DNA of 64,000 nt, taken from the NCBI RefSeq assembly GCF_017874035.1, contig NZ_JAGGKV010000002.1, positions 62,001 to 126,000 of the forward strand. The letters run 5' to 3'. A program made the translations under genes and the position numbers. This stretch comes from Paenibacillus aceris. Its GTDB lineage: Bacteria; Bacillota; Bacilli; Paenibacillales; NBRC-103111. Shown here in pieces: positions 18,041 through 25,364 of the stretch. The notes beneath the pieces were generated by a model. The model had not been told where the DNA came from, searched no databases, and saw only the letters and a program-made list of their open reading frames with translations. Within the stretch, counting starts at the first letter, position 1; every line of letters starts with the position of its first letter.

Positions 18041-18871
18041 TCAAATCGTCCAGTCGTTCCAATCGTTTTTCCGTTTCTGAATAAAGGATAGCCAATTACT
18101 TGTTTTCTCAAATAGTTCTTTGGTCGATCCGGATGTCGAATACGTATGATCCGCTTGAAAAACAAGATCAAGCTCGCATTGCCCTTCATTCCGCAGCCAA
18201 AACATTTTCTGATATAAAGGGGCATAGTCAACAGGGATAATCTCGTCGGCTGTTCCGTGAATGACGAGAACATCGCCATTAAATTTTCGCAGTTGTTCAA
18301 ATGGCTGATGCTGTGCTAAAGAATCAAAGAAACGGCTCGTTAGTAAATAACCATGATGATCAATGGCTCCGCCAAACGAAAGTTTCTCATATTCACTCCT
18401 GCCAACTATCCGAACGATATCGTTATGCGGGTGAGCCACTGCTGACCAAAGTACAAGTGTTTTGACACGGGAATCTTTCGCTGCTGTCAATACGGCTGCT
18501 GCTCCTCCCAAACTATGTCCAACCAAGATCACACGGCTCAAATCTACGCAATCAATGGTTGTCGCATAATCAATGACTCTGCGCGTTTGTTCAATGAGAA
18601 CATCCAGCCCGCCTGCACCATAATTTCCGGTACTTTCGCCGCAACCGCCATAATCAAATCGCAGTACCAAATATCCTTTGGAGCTAAACTCACGTGCTGC
18701 CTTCACAAACAGCCGATCCACGCCGATCCGGCTTCCGATGAAACCATGACAGATGATAATCAGCGGCCAACGCTGACAGTCGGCTTTCGCAGCTCCTGTT
18801 TGATTCGTCGGGTAATGCAGCGTTGCGGCCAATTCGATGTCGTCGCTTTGTATAGTGATAGCATGCTCCAT
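18041..18871 (-). CDS. Alpha/beta hydrolase of the sulfur-linked unit
   Basis: A 276-residue serine hydrolase with IIICHGFIGSR (oxyanion hole), FDYGGCGEST, nucleophile elbow GHSLGGAA, Asp in HGTADEIIP and His in ADHTYST. It resembles the YqkD/acyl-aminoacyl peptidase-like esterases. The ATG at 18871 has AAGGGGGT 7 bases upstream; the open frame runs to 18943 but that part overlaps the promoter. It is first in a two-gene unit with yezD. The promoter and operator-like element suggest induction when sulfur is short; a thioester or organosulfur substrate is possible but not shown. Confidence 0.75.
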   Translation of the reverse strand: MEHAITIQSDDIELAATLHYPTNQTGAAKADCQRWPLIIICHGFIGSRIGVDRLFVKAAREFSSKGYLVLRFDYGGCGESTGNYGAGGLDVLIEQTRRVIDYATTIDCVDLSRVILVGHSLGGAAAVLTAAKDSRVKTLVLWSAVAHPHNDIVRIVGRSEYEKLSFGGAIDHHGYLLTSRFFDSLAQHQPFEQLRKFNGDVLVIHGTADEIIPVDYAPLYQKMFWLRNEGQCELDLVFQADHTYSTSGSTKELFEKTSNWLSFIQKRKNDWNDWTI

Positions 18872-18892
18872 GATGTTTACCCCCTTTCGTAT

Positions 18893-18917
18893 AATTCCGA
18901 TAAGATTAGTATGAATT
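18893..18917. promoter_or_regulatory. Sulfur-regulon operator-like element 1
   Basis: AATTCCGA-N9-TATGAATT, with perfect outer AATTC/GAATT arms. It lies about 6-30 bases downstream of the predicted start of the hydrolase-yezD unit. Same CCGA-N9-TATGA core as elements at 24241 and 24511. Confidence 0.65.
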
Positions 18918-18929
18918 AGGTATATACCA

Positions 18930-18958
18930 ATATTAGCATCCACTTACGAGGGTGTCAA
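18930..18958 (-). promoter_or_regulatory. SigA-type promoter of the hydrolase-yezD unit
   Basis: Minus strand TTGACA (18953-18958), 17 bases, TAATAT (18930-18935). Confidence 0.8.
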
Positions 18959-18999
18959 TCCTGTTTTTAACATATTTTCGGTAAAAATAAGTTGATTCG

Positions 19000-19040
19000 A
19001 AAAGACCCTCACCAAAGTATCCCCAAGTGAGAGTCTTTCC
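19000..19040 (-). terminator. Terminator of the sulfonate-type operon
   Basis: AAAGAC-C-CTCAC pairs with GTGAG-A-GTCTTT; on the minus strand it runs into TCTTTTCG. It lies directly after the last gene at 19055. Confidence 0.72.
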
Positions 19041-19054
19041 ATATTTGTCATTCA

Positions 19055-19486
19055 TTAACCGCGCTTGAACCTCTGTCTATTTACAAACTGTTTGTACTGA
19101 AAGTAAATCGTGCATCCAACACAATAGCCAAGTAGTGCTGCGCCTGCTGCCAGAAGTAAAAATCCCGCAAACAGATACCCGGCGAAAGCCCAACCAATAG
19201 CAAAAGCAGCCAGAGAAAGGGATAAAAATAATACAGCCAAGGCGTTGTTAAACCTGGTCAGCTCTTGCGCTTGCGTTTCTACCGCTGTCTCCTTATGGGA
19301 AAAAATCTTAAATGCCACCACAAACACATTCCACTTCGCTCCACCTGCTAATCCAAGCACCTGAATGACCCAAAGTATAGCAACCAACCAAGGCCACTGA
19401 AACGCTAGCGCCAGTAGAACAAAAACAACAATGCCTGTTTGATTGGCCTTCACAAAGGAAATGGGGACTTCTCTCATCGTTGTCAC
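19055..19486 (-). CDS. DUF4395 membrane protein
   Basis: A 143-residue integral membrane protein of the DUF4395 family, with about four hydrophobic segments and charged ends. Near the C-terminus is a CVGC motif (GYCVGCTIYF), a CxxC pair at a membrane boundary that could be redox active. It starts only 2 bases after the substrate-binding protein gene ends and is the last gene of the six-gene sulfonate-type operon. Members elsewhere often sit near thiol or sulfur genes. A role in handling reduced sulfur or in redox coupling is inference. SD TTAGGAGTG precedes ATG 19486. Confidence 0.72.
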   Translation of the reverse strand: MTTMREVPISFVKANQTGIVVFVLLALAFQWPWLVAILWVIQVLGLAGGAKWNVFVVAFKIFSHKETAVETQAQELTRFNNALAVLFLSLSLAAFAIGWAFAGYLFAGFLLLAAGAALLGYCVGCTIYFQYKQFVNRQRFKRG

Positions 19487-19488
19487 TC

Positions 19489-20508
19489 CTAATCCGTTAA
19501 CCAGTCCTTAATGGCATAATCTTTCTTAGCCAAACCTTGATCGACCAGAAACTTTTTCGTTTCTTCAATCAGTTTGAGTCCGTCAGGCAGAGCTGCCTCC
19601 ACAGGCCATTGATCGATTTTGAAGGAAGCTTTCACGACATCCAGCGGATAGCCCGAGGCTTCTGCATAAAACTTGAAATATTCTTCGTTGTTTTCACGAA
19701 TTTCTTTGACGGCTCTCGTGCGCAGATCATTCCACAGTTTTGGAAATTGCGGGTTTTTAGCCAAATAATCCTCCGTTACAACTGTCAAGCTAGAACCTTG
19801 CAGAAGTGGATGATTGGCGGCTTCATCGATCGCCACATATCCCTTTTTCAGCAGCAAAGGTCCGAAGCCAGTTGGGTATGCATATGCGGCAATGTCCCCA
19901 CGGGAAAGCGCAGCTTCCGCATCTGCAGGCAAAAGATGGAGAATTTTCACATCCTTATCAAGCCCTTTCTCTTTCAAAAGGCTGGTTAAATAACGGCTCA
20001 TATATGAGCCTTGTGAAGTGGCGACTTTTTTACCTTTGAGATCGTCCAACGATTTCGAACCGTCGGCTTTCGCAACCAGCCAGGCGTTCATATTGACCTG
20101 TGTGACGTTGATTAAACGCGTTTTCAAGCCTGCCGCTTTTCCATTGATGGCTGGTGTGTCGCCATATATGCCAACATCAAGCGTACCTGCCGAAATTGCC
20201 TCGTTGAGGTTTGGACCGTTCGGGAACGTGAAGTATTTGAACTCTTTCACACCGTATTTCTTTAGTTCACTTTCTAAGTACCCCTTCGATTGCGCCCATC
20301 CTTCTGGTCCTGTAATCGTTTTGTTGTTATTCGCCGAAATAAAACCGATACGCAATGTTTCAGGCAGCGAAATGTTTGCATTGGGTGCTGCGTTCGCCCG
20401 AGCCGGAGCCGCTGTTTTCTCTGAATTAGCTCCGCAAGCTGCCAGCAGTACAGTGAATAAGGATAGAATGATTACAAGGCTGGCTGCTTTCAAAGTTCTT
20501 TGTTTCAT
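19489..20508 (-). CDS. Sulfonate-type ABC transporter substrate-binding lipoprotein
   Basis: A 339-residue SsuA/NMT1-type periplasmic-binding-like lipoprotein. A signal peptide ends at the lipobox LLAAC with Cys25 as the lipidation site. The body starts LRIGFISANN and has the NMT1/SsuA features GTLDVGIYGDTPA, LKGKKVATSQGSYMSRYL and DIAAYAYPTGFG. It delivers ligand to the SsuC/SsuB-like permease and ATPase encoded upstream in the same operon. An aliphatic sulfonate or related organosulfur compound is the likely ligand, judged by family and by the sulfur setting, though nitrate- or taurine-like ligands are not excluded. It is unusually placed after the redox genes rather than next to the permease. 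Confidence 0.83.
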   Translation of the reverse strand: MKQRTLKAASLVIILSLFTVLLAACGANSEKTAAPARANAAPNANISLPETLRIGFISANNNKTITGPEGWAQSKGYLESELKKYGVKEFKYFTFPNGPNLNEAISAGTLDVGIYGDTPAINGKAAGLKTRLINVTQVNMNAWLVAKADGSKSLDDLKGKKVATSQGSYMSRYLTSLLKEKGLDKDVKILHLLPADAEAALSRGDIAAYAYPTGFGPLLLKKGYVAIDEAANHPLLQGSSLTVVTEDYLAKNPQFPKLWNDLRTRAVKEIRENNEEYFKFYAEASGYPLDVVKASFKIDQWPVEAALPDGLKLIEETKKFLVDQGLAKKDYAIKDWLTD

Positions 20509-20555
20509 ATGTCTTTGACCCCCTGAGTTGTAAAATGAATTGAAAAATGAACGAA

Positions 20556-20894
20556 TTAATGCGATGCGTGCATCCGCTGGAAAATGATATAGGAACCGTC
20601 AGAGGAGGCTGTAGATACTCTGCCTTTCCCCCAGCCCACGTTCTGTTTGTAGCTGCCCATTAAGCCATCTTGAACTAACTCGCCCTCGTCAACCTTTGTC
20701 TTTTCTTCTGCTACCGGTGAAACGTACAGAGCGTCTGTCGGGCAATATAATTCGCACATAAAGCAGCTTTGGCAATCCGATTGTCTGGCGATAACCGGAA
20801 TATCTCCCTGGACCGCCTCAAAAACATTCGTCGGACAAACGGAAACGCATTGGTTGCAGCTAATGCAGCGATCTTTGCTTAACAATTCTATCAT
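20556..20894 (-). CDS. Two-cluster 4Fe-4S ferredoxin (AprB-like)
   Basis: A 112-residue protein with two CxxCxxCxxxCP motifs: Cys10, 13, 16, 20 and Cys41, 44, 47, 51. A ~55-residue tail follows, a layout seen in the beta subunit of adenylylsulfate reductase. Its start overlaps the stop of the flavoprotein gene (TAATG), which implies translational coupling and probably a 1:1 complex. It would relay electrons to or from the FAD of the partner. SD AAGGAGG sits inside the end of the upstream gene. The donor is not visible in the window. Confidence 0.82.
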   Translation of the reverse strand: MIELLSKDRCISCNQCVSVCPTNVFEAVQGDIPVIARQSDCQSCFMCELYCPTDALYVSPVAEEKTKVDEGELVQDGLMGSYKQNVGWGKGRVSTASSDGSYIIFQRMHASH

Positions 20895-22504
20895 TACACA
20901 ACAGCCTCCTTAATCTCGGCAGTTTGGGCTCCATCCACCAGAGGCTTCGCCCATGCCCTATCCAAGCCGCCGCTCTTAATGCGGTACTTTTGTGCTTCAT
21001 CGATACGCGGGAAATCTTCCCGGCGATGCATGCCCCGCGTTTCTTTGCGTTCAAGACCGCTGGTATACATCCATCTGGCCGTCGCTGTCATGGCTGCCGC
21101 TTCTCGAACACGTACGACATTGCCGTCACTAGCCTGAACGCCTTGATTCAATTCATCCCATAGTTGATCCAATCGCCCTAAAGAGCTCTGCAGACCTTCT
21201 CCTGTACGGAACCAGTTACGATCATACGGGAATACTTCATCCTGAACCGCTTTGATAATTTCATGCGTATCGGGAGCACCCGATTTCGTTGTTGCCTGTT
21301 TCGGAACGCCGCTCGCTTCAGATAGGCCTTTCGCTTTGCGATCCGAAGCGGCTACTCCTAATTTCCGTGCATATATGGCGGCTGCTTCGCCCGAGAAATA
21401 CCCGGATGACATCGCCCAAGCCGCATTGTGGCTGCCGCCGCCGGTAAATCCGCCGCAGATCAATTCTCTTGTCGCGGCATCCCCCGCCGCATAAAGACCA
21501 GGCACTTCCGTCGCGCAAGTCTCATCGACAATATGAATGCCCCCGGTTCCTCGCACTGTCCCTTCGAACCTAAGCGTCACGGGAAACTTCTGCGTAAAAG
21601 GATCGATGCCCAATCGGTCAAAAGATAAAAAGAAGTTTGGCTGTGCTTGACGCATCGCTTTTTTGACAATGTCATCCGCCTTATCTATTCTTGCGTAAAC
21701 AGGCTGTGTCAGCAGTGTCTTGGCGATGACAGACCGCCCTCGCTGCGAGCCGGCCCCTTCGATCACCGTGCCATCCTCATAGTAAAACGTTGCCCATGTA
21801 TAGAACGCTGACTTCGTTACCGGAGAAAAAGCTGGTGCCAATGAGTAGGCGGTAGAGAACTCCATGCCGGATAGGCTTGCACCTGCCTCAGCGGCAAGCA
21901 AGTACCCGTCGCCGGTTAAAACATTCGTGCCAAGCGCCTTACTCAGGAACGCGCAGCCACCGGTTGCAATAACGACCGATGCGGCATCCACGCGCCATGT
22001 GTCTTTGGTTTGGTTGTTCACACCGGTTGCCCCAGCTACACCATGCTCATCTGCGAGCAGCTCCAGTGCGGGACTATGGTCGAGAATGCGGACACCCGCT
22101 TTCTGTACCTGCTTGCGCATTAAACGCATGTATTCGGGTCCTTGCAGACTTTTCCGATGTGAAGTACCTGTTTCATCAAGCGGAAACGGGTATCCCCAAG
22201 CCGCTATTTGGTTCGTATTGCTATACGTTTGGTCTAATACCTTTTTCATCCAGCCGCGATCCGCGAGATATCCGCCAAGCGCCTCTCTGCTCTTCATCGC
22301 CGCTTCACGTTCTTCGGCCGTTGGATTGACATACCACAAGCCTGTTCCCGATGGCGCCGTAGCACCGCTCGTACCGCAATACCCTTTATCTACAAGTACG
22401 ACCTTTGCTCCTTGTTTAGCAGCCGTGATCGCCGCCCAAGCCCCGGATGGTCCGCCACCGATAATGAGTACATCTGCGTGTAATTGCAAATCAAATTGAG
22501 TCAT
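20894..22504 (-). CDS. FAD-dependent oxidoreductase, AprA/fumarate-reductase-like
   Basis: A 536-residue flavoprotein of the succinate dehydrogenase/fumarate reductase/AprA superfamily. The FAD site VLIIGGGPSGAWAA is at residues 12-25, followed by KVVLVDKG, VVIATGGCAFLS, and YAAGDAATRE...GGFTGGG (FAD-binding second half). The C-terminal part has RWMYTSGLERKETRGMHRREDFP, the family's capping/C-terminal signature with the Arg-rich stretch. ATG 22504 is chosen because GAGGG lies 7 bases ahead. It lies between the ABC ATPase gene and its ferredoxin partner in an operon for sulfonate-type uptake. It could act on an imported organosulfur compound or on sulfite/APS; the reaction is unknown. No SsuD monooxygenase is encoded in the operon. 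Confidence 0.82.
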   Translation of the reverse strand: MTQFDLQLHADVLIIGGGPSGAWAAITAAKQGAKVVLVDKGYCGTSGATAPSGTGLWYVNPTAEEREAAMKSREALGGYLADRGWMKKVLDQTYSNTNQIAAWGYPFPLDETGTSHRKSLQGPEYMRLMRKQVQKAGVRILDHSPALELLADEHGVAGATGVNNQTKDTWRVDAASVVIATGGCAFLSKALGTNVLTGDGYLLAAEAGASLSGMEFSTAYSLAPAFSPVTKSAFYTWATFYYEDGTVIEGAGSQRGRSVIAKTLLTQPVYARIDKADDIVKKAMRQAQPNFFLSFDRLGIDPFTQKFPVTLRFEGTVRGTGGIHIVDETCATEVPGLYAAGDAATRELICGGFTGGGSHNAAWAMSSGYFSGEAAAIYARKLGVAASDRKAKGLSEASGVPKQATTKSGAPDTHEIIKAVQDEVFPYDRNWFRTGEGLQSSLGRLDQLWDELNQGVQASDGNVVRVREAAAMTATARWMYTSGLERKETRGMHRREDFPRIDEAQKYRIKSGGLDRAWAKPLVDGAQTAEIKEAVV

Positions 22505-22547
22505 CTTCAAGCCCTCCCTCGTCTCATCAATCTTAAACTTCACTTCA

Positions 22548-23315
22548 TTAAATGGAAAAAGCCTCTGCAGCTGTTTTCACTGTCTCATAGTGTTGTTTCA
22601 CGAGCAGCCGGTCCAAAATCATCTTCTCAAAATAAGCAAAACCGCTATCATGCTCCCTTGGTCTGGCCAGCGATATCTTCAAATCCAGCCCAATCTTTCC
22701 GTCTTCAATAAGGATGACTCTGTCCGCCAGCGCTACAGCTTCACTTACATCATGAGTGACGAGCAGCACGGTAAATTGCTTCTCCAGCCAAAGCCGTTCG
22801 ATAAGCTGCTGCATCTCAATGCGAGTCAAAGCATCTAAAGCGCCAAGCGGCTCATCTAAAAGAAGAAGCTTCGGGTTACCGGCAAGCGCCCTAGCCAGTG
22901 CTACTCGTTGTCTCTGACCGCCGGACAGAACAGCCGGCCAGTCATCCTTCTTATGTTCAAGACCAACTTGCTGTAGCGCCTTAAAAGCAATCTCCTTGTC
23001 GCCGGATTTAACACCAATCCGAACATTGTCTATATTTTTTTTCCAAGGGAGCAGTCGATGTTCCTGAAACAGCACACGAGTATCCTTGTGAACGCCTTGA
23101 ATGCCCTGTGCATCCAGCAATATGGCTCCGCTCGTCGCTTCATCCAAACCTGCAATGAGACGGAGAAGCGTGCTTTTGCCGCATCCGCTGCGGCCCACAA
23201 TTGCGACAAATTCCCCTTGCTTAATGTTTAAATCGATGCCCGAAAGCACACGTGTCGTTCCGAAAGATTTGTTCACATTTCGAATGTGGAGCTGAATGCC
23301 TCCCGTTTTACTCAT
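22548..23315 (-). CDS. ssuB: Sulfonate-type ABC transporter ATPase
   Basis: A 255-residue ABC ATPase of the SsuB/TauB/NrtD group. Walker A is GRSGCGKST, the signature [15 protein letters not shown] and Walker [13 protein letters not shown], followed by [15 protein letters not shown]. It energises the adjacent permease. Start ATG 23315 has GGGGAGGA. It is second in the operon, 16 bases after the permease. The symbol is used for family resemblance, not proven substrate. Confidence 0.82.
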   Translation of the reverse strand: MSKTGGIQLHIRNVNKSFGTTRVLSGIDLNIKQGEFVAIVGRSGCGKSTLLRLIAGLDEATSGAILLDAQGIQGVHKDTRVLFQEHRLLPWKKNIDNVRIGVKSGDKEIAFKALQQVGLEHKKDDWPAVLSGGQRQRVALARALAGNPKLLLLDEPLGALDALTRIEMQQLIERLWLEKQFTVLLVTHDVSEAVALADRVILIEDGKIGLDLKISLARPREHDSGFAYFEKMILDRLLVKQHYETVKTAAEAFSI

Positions 23316-23331
23316 AAGAATCCTCCCCTTC

Positions 23332-24123
23332 TTAAGCTTTTTGAATATAGTTGTGATGCCATTTCAACCAGCGATTTTCAAAAAATTTGGCAATTAAATC
23401 CGATAGCTTCCCTAAGACTGCATATAAAATGACACATAACACAACCACATCCATCTGCATGAATTCTCTGGCATGCGTCGCCATATAGCCAATCCCGGAG
23501 TCCGCAGCAATCGTTTCAGCTACGATCAAGCTGAGCCACATGATCCCTAAGGAAAAGCGGATACCAAGCAGAATGTTCGCCAGTGCTCCCGGTAAAATTA
23601 CTTTAGCAAATAACGAGAATCCCCTAAGTCCATAGACCTTGCCCATCTCAATCAAACCCGGATCAACGGACCGTATGCCATGGAACGTATTCAGATAGAT
23701 CGGGAAAGCAACACCGAGTGAAACCAGAAATAATTTGGAGGTTTCGCCAATGCCAAACCACATAATGACGAGCGGGATCATCGCAAGATGCGGAATGGTT
23801 CGAACCATTTGCACCGAAGAATCAATATATCTTTCAGCGATTGGAAAAATCCCATTAAGTAAGCCGATGACAAATGCGATGCTGCCGCCAATGAGGAAGC
23901 CTAGAAACGCCCGCTTGGTACTCACCGCAACATATTCAAAAATGGATCCGTCTTTAATCACCCCATATAGAGCTTTCACGACTTCCCATGGCGTTGGTAA
24001 AATTCGCTGCGATAACCATCCGGTTAAGCCAAGCACTTGCCACAGCAGTAAAATGAGAATCGGAATGACCCATGGCTGCCAAACCTTAGAATGGGCAATT
24101 GGAACGGTGCGATTAGCTAGCAT
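23332..24123 (-). CDS. ssuC: Sulfonate-type ABC transporter permease
   Basis: A 263-residue inner-membrane permease with six predicted helices and the BPD-type EAA loop GMGKVYG...[19 protein letters not shown] region (here [20 protein letters not shown]). It resembles SsuC/TauC/NrtB proteins. It is the first gene after a 150-base leader that holds a short Cys-containing reading frame and a terminator. SD AGAGGGA precedes ATG 24123. Confidence 0.84.
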   Translation of the reverse strand: MLANRTVPIAHSKVWQPWVIPILILLLWQVLGLTGWLSQRILPTPWEVVKALYGVIKDGSIFEYVAVSTKRAFLGFLIGGSIAFVIGLLNGIFPIAERYIDSSVQMVRTIPHLAMIPLVIMWFGIGETSKLFLVSLGVAFPIYLNTFHGIRSVDPGLIEMGKVYGLRGFSLFAKVILPGALANILLGIRFSLGIMWLSLIVAETIAADSGIGYMATHAREFMQMDVVVLCVILYAVLGKLSDLIAKFFENRWLKWHHNYIQKA

Positions 24124-24159
24124 GTGATTCCCTCTTTCTTTGTATAAAGTGAAGAGGCG

Positions 24160-24216
24160 TTAGAAAACAAAAAGACTCCCAATCCCTGCTAAGCAAGGAC
24201 GGGAGTCTCCAGTCAT
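24160..24216 (-). CDS. Candidate leader peptide with one cysteine
   Basis: An 18-codon frame, MTGDSRPCLAGIGSLFVF, begins in the loop of the upstream hairpin and runs through the leader terminator. The Cys codon lies at the tip of the terminator 5' arm, so a ribosome stalled there for lack of cysteine would cover that arm. Only a weak AAAGAG ribosome site is seen, and the stop codon lies beyond the terminator, unlike classical leader peptides. Treat as a hypothesis. Confidence 0.35.
   Translation of the reverse strand: MTGDSRPCLAGIGSLFVF
24168..24207 (-). terminator. Leader terminator of the sulfonate-type operon
   Basis: Minus strand GACTCCC (24201-24207) pairs with GGGAGTC (24174-24180), with an inner CCTTGC/GCAGGG stem, followed by TTTTTG. 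It lies 45 bases before the first gene, so it must be read through for expression. Confidence 0.75.
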
Positions 24217-24227
24217 CTGGTCGACTC
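24203..24227 (-). promoter_or_regulatory. Competing leader hairpin (attenuator)
   Basis: GAGTC-GA-CCAG-ATGA-CTGG-A-GACTC. Its 3' arm GACTC is the first five bases of the terminator 5' arm (24203-24207), so this hairpin and the terminator cannot form together. No T-box or S-box consensus is present. Confidence 0.6.
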
Positions 24228-24240
24228 TTTTAAACTTTAT

Positions 24241-24266
24241 AATTCATATTGTTTTACTCGGGTATT
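24241..24266. promoter_or_regulatory. Sulfur-regulon operator-like element 2
   Basis: On the minus strand AATACCCGA-N9-TATGAATT, near +8 to +33 of the sulfonate-type operon transcript. It shares CCGA-N9-TATGA with elements 1 and 3; CCGAGTAAA is identical to element 3. Confidence 0.65.
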
Positions 24267-24277
24267 AATTGATACAT

Positions 24278-24306
24278 ATACTATCACTGGCCTTTAGCCG
24301 CGTCAA
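24278..24306 (-). promoter_or_regulatory. SigA-type promoter of the sulfonate-type operon
   Basis: Minus strand TTGACG (24301-24306), 17 bases, TAGTAT (24278-24283). Confidence 0.75.
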
Positions 24307-24474
24307 TACTTTTTTTGCAAACAATAGCGTTTGAGTCCCCGTTCACTGTGGTGTTACAACCAATTCATACAGCTATTTTGTATTCTTTCATATAATGGCT
24401 GATCACGTATAGGGTACACGTTTGACAATTATAAATTAATTTGAATATTTCCATAAAAAACAGGAATAGATGTA

Positions 24475-24504
24475 TTGACAAATTTGACCACACGCTGTTA
24501 TAGT
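24475..24504 (+). promoter_or_regulatory. SigA-type promoter of the sulfate operon
   Basis: TTGACA (24475-24480), 18 bases, TATAGT (24499-24504). Confidence 0.75.
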
Positions 24505-24510
24505 CAATTT

Positions 24511-24536
24511 AATATTCCGAGTAAATCACTATGATT
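24511..24536. promoter_or_regulatory. Sulfur-regulon operator-like element 3
   Basis: ATATTCCGA-N9-TATGATT, overlapping the predicted transcription start of the sulfate operon. Shares CCGA-N9-TATGA with elements 1 and 2. Confidence 0.65.
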
Positions 24537-24557
24537 AATAAAAATGGGTGGTGTAAT

Positions 24558-25364
24558 GTGATTAATAAGGTGTTTAAAGCTACGGTTCGATCTGTGCTTA
24601 TCGGCTATCTGATTGTGCTTCTGCTCATCCCGATTGGTTCCATCTATTTCAAAGGTTTTTCCTTGGGATGGGAGCCATTTTGGCAAGAAGTAACAGGACC
24701 TTTAGCCTGGAAGTCCATTTTACTTACAATCAAGCTCAGCATTGTATCGACGATAATTCAAGCCATTGTAGGGACCATTATCGCATATGTGCTAGTGAGA
24801 TATACATTCCGAGGGAAGAGCATTTTGAACAGTATGGTCGATCTTCCTTTCTCACTCCCGACCTCTGTAGCAGGACTCATGTTTCTAACCCTGCTTGGAC
24901 CTTCTAGTCCTCTAGGCGTATGGCTCGATCATGCTGGGATTAAACTGCTTTACAATCAAACGGCCATTGTAATCGGCTTGGTCTTCGTTACCTTTCCTTT
25001 TGTGATACGAACCGTTCAACCGCTCCTCGAGCAAATTGATCCCGCTGAAGAACAAGCCAGTTTTACACTGGGCGCGAGCCGATTGTATACGTTCTGCCGA
25101 ATTGTTTTTCCAGCTGTTTTCCCGGGGATTCTTGCCGGCAGCATGCTTGCTTTCTCTCGATCCCTAGCCGAGTTTGGCGCTATCTCGTTAATCTCCGGCA
25201 ATTTGCCGGGTAAAACGATGGTCGCTTCGGTCTATATATACGGTGAAACGCAAAACTATAATCCCGAAGGCGCAGCCGCTATTTCTCTTGTGCTCCTTAC
25301 ATTGTCACTCCTCATTTTATGGATCATCAATGTATTGACACGCGGAAAGGGGCGCCTCGCATGA
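24558..25364 (+). CDS. cysT: Sulfate ABC transporter permease CysT
   Basis: A 268-residue permease of the sulfate/thiosulfate importer with six membrane helices. DLPFSLPTSVAGLMFLTLLG and the cytoplasmic EAA-like loop EEQASFTLGASRLYTFCRIVFP are CysT/CysU signatures. The GTG at 24558 is chosen because GGGTGG lies 6 bases upstream; the ATG at 24531 lies within the operator-like element and has no ribosome site. Its TGA overlaps the ATG of cysW by four bases (ATGA), so the two permeases are translated in step. Confidence 0.9.
   Translation: MINKVFKATVRSVLIGYLIVLLLIPIGSIYFKGFSLGWEPFWQEVTGPLAWKSILLTIKLSIVSTIIQAIVGTIIAYVLVRYTFRGKSILNSMVDLPFSLPTSVAGLMFLTLLGPSSPLGVWLDHAGIKLLYNQTAIVIGLVFVTFPFVIRTVQPLLEQIDPAEEQASFTLGASRLYTFCRIVFPAVFPGILAGSMLAFSRSLAEFGAISLISGNLPGKTMVASVYIYGETQNYNPEGAAAISLVLLTLSLLILWIINVLTRGKGRLA

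Larger units (their letters stand above)
24124..24557. other. Divergent control region of the two sulfur-transport operons
   Basis: No ordinary gene here. It contains, from left to right, the leader, attenuator and operator of the minus-strand sulfonate-type operon, its promoter, about 120 AT-rich bases without a recognised element, and the promoter and operator of the plus-strand sulfate operon. Confidence 0.7.

Noticed and set aside
24124..24320. SAM riboswitch or T-box ahead of the organosulfur operon
   Set aside because: A terminator is present, but neither the S-box core segments nor the T-box AGGGTGGNACCGCG sequence is found; the leader is also too short for either.
24446..24468. TATTTCC...GGAATA dyad upstream of the sulfate promoter as a further operator
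   Set aside because: The arm spacing differs from the three CCGA-N9-TATGA elements and it lies upstream of the -35, so it was not counted with them, though an activator site cannot be excluded.
24531..24557. ATG 24531 as start of cysT
   Set aside because: It has no ribosome site and lies within the operator-like element; the GTG at 24558 is better placed.
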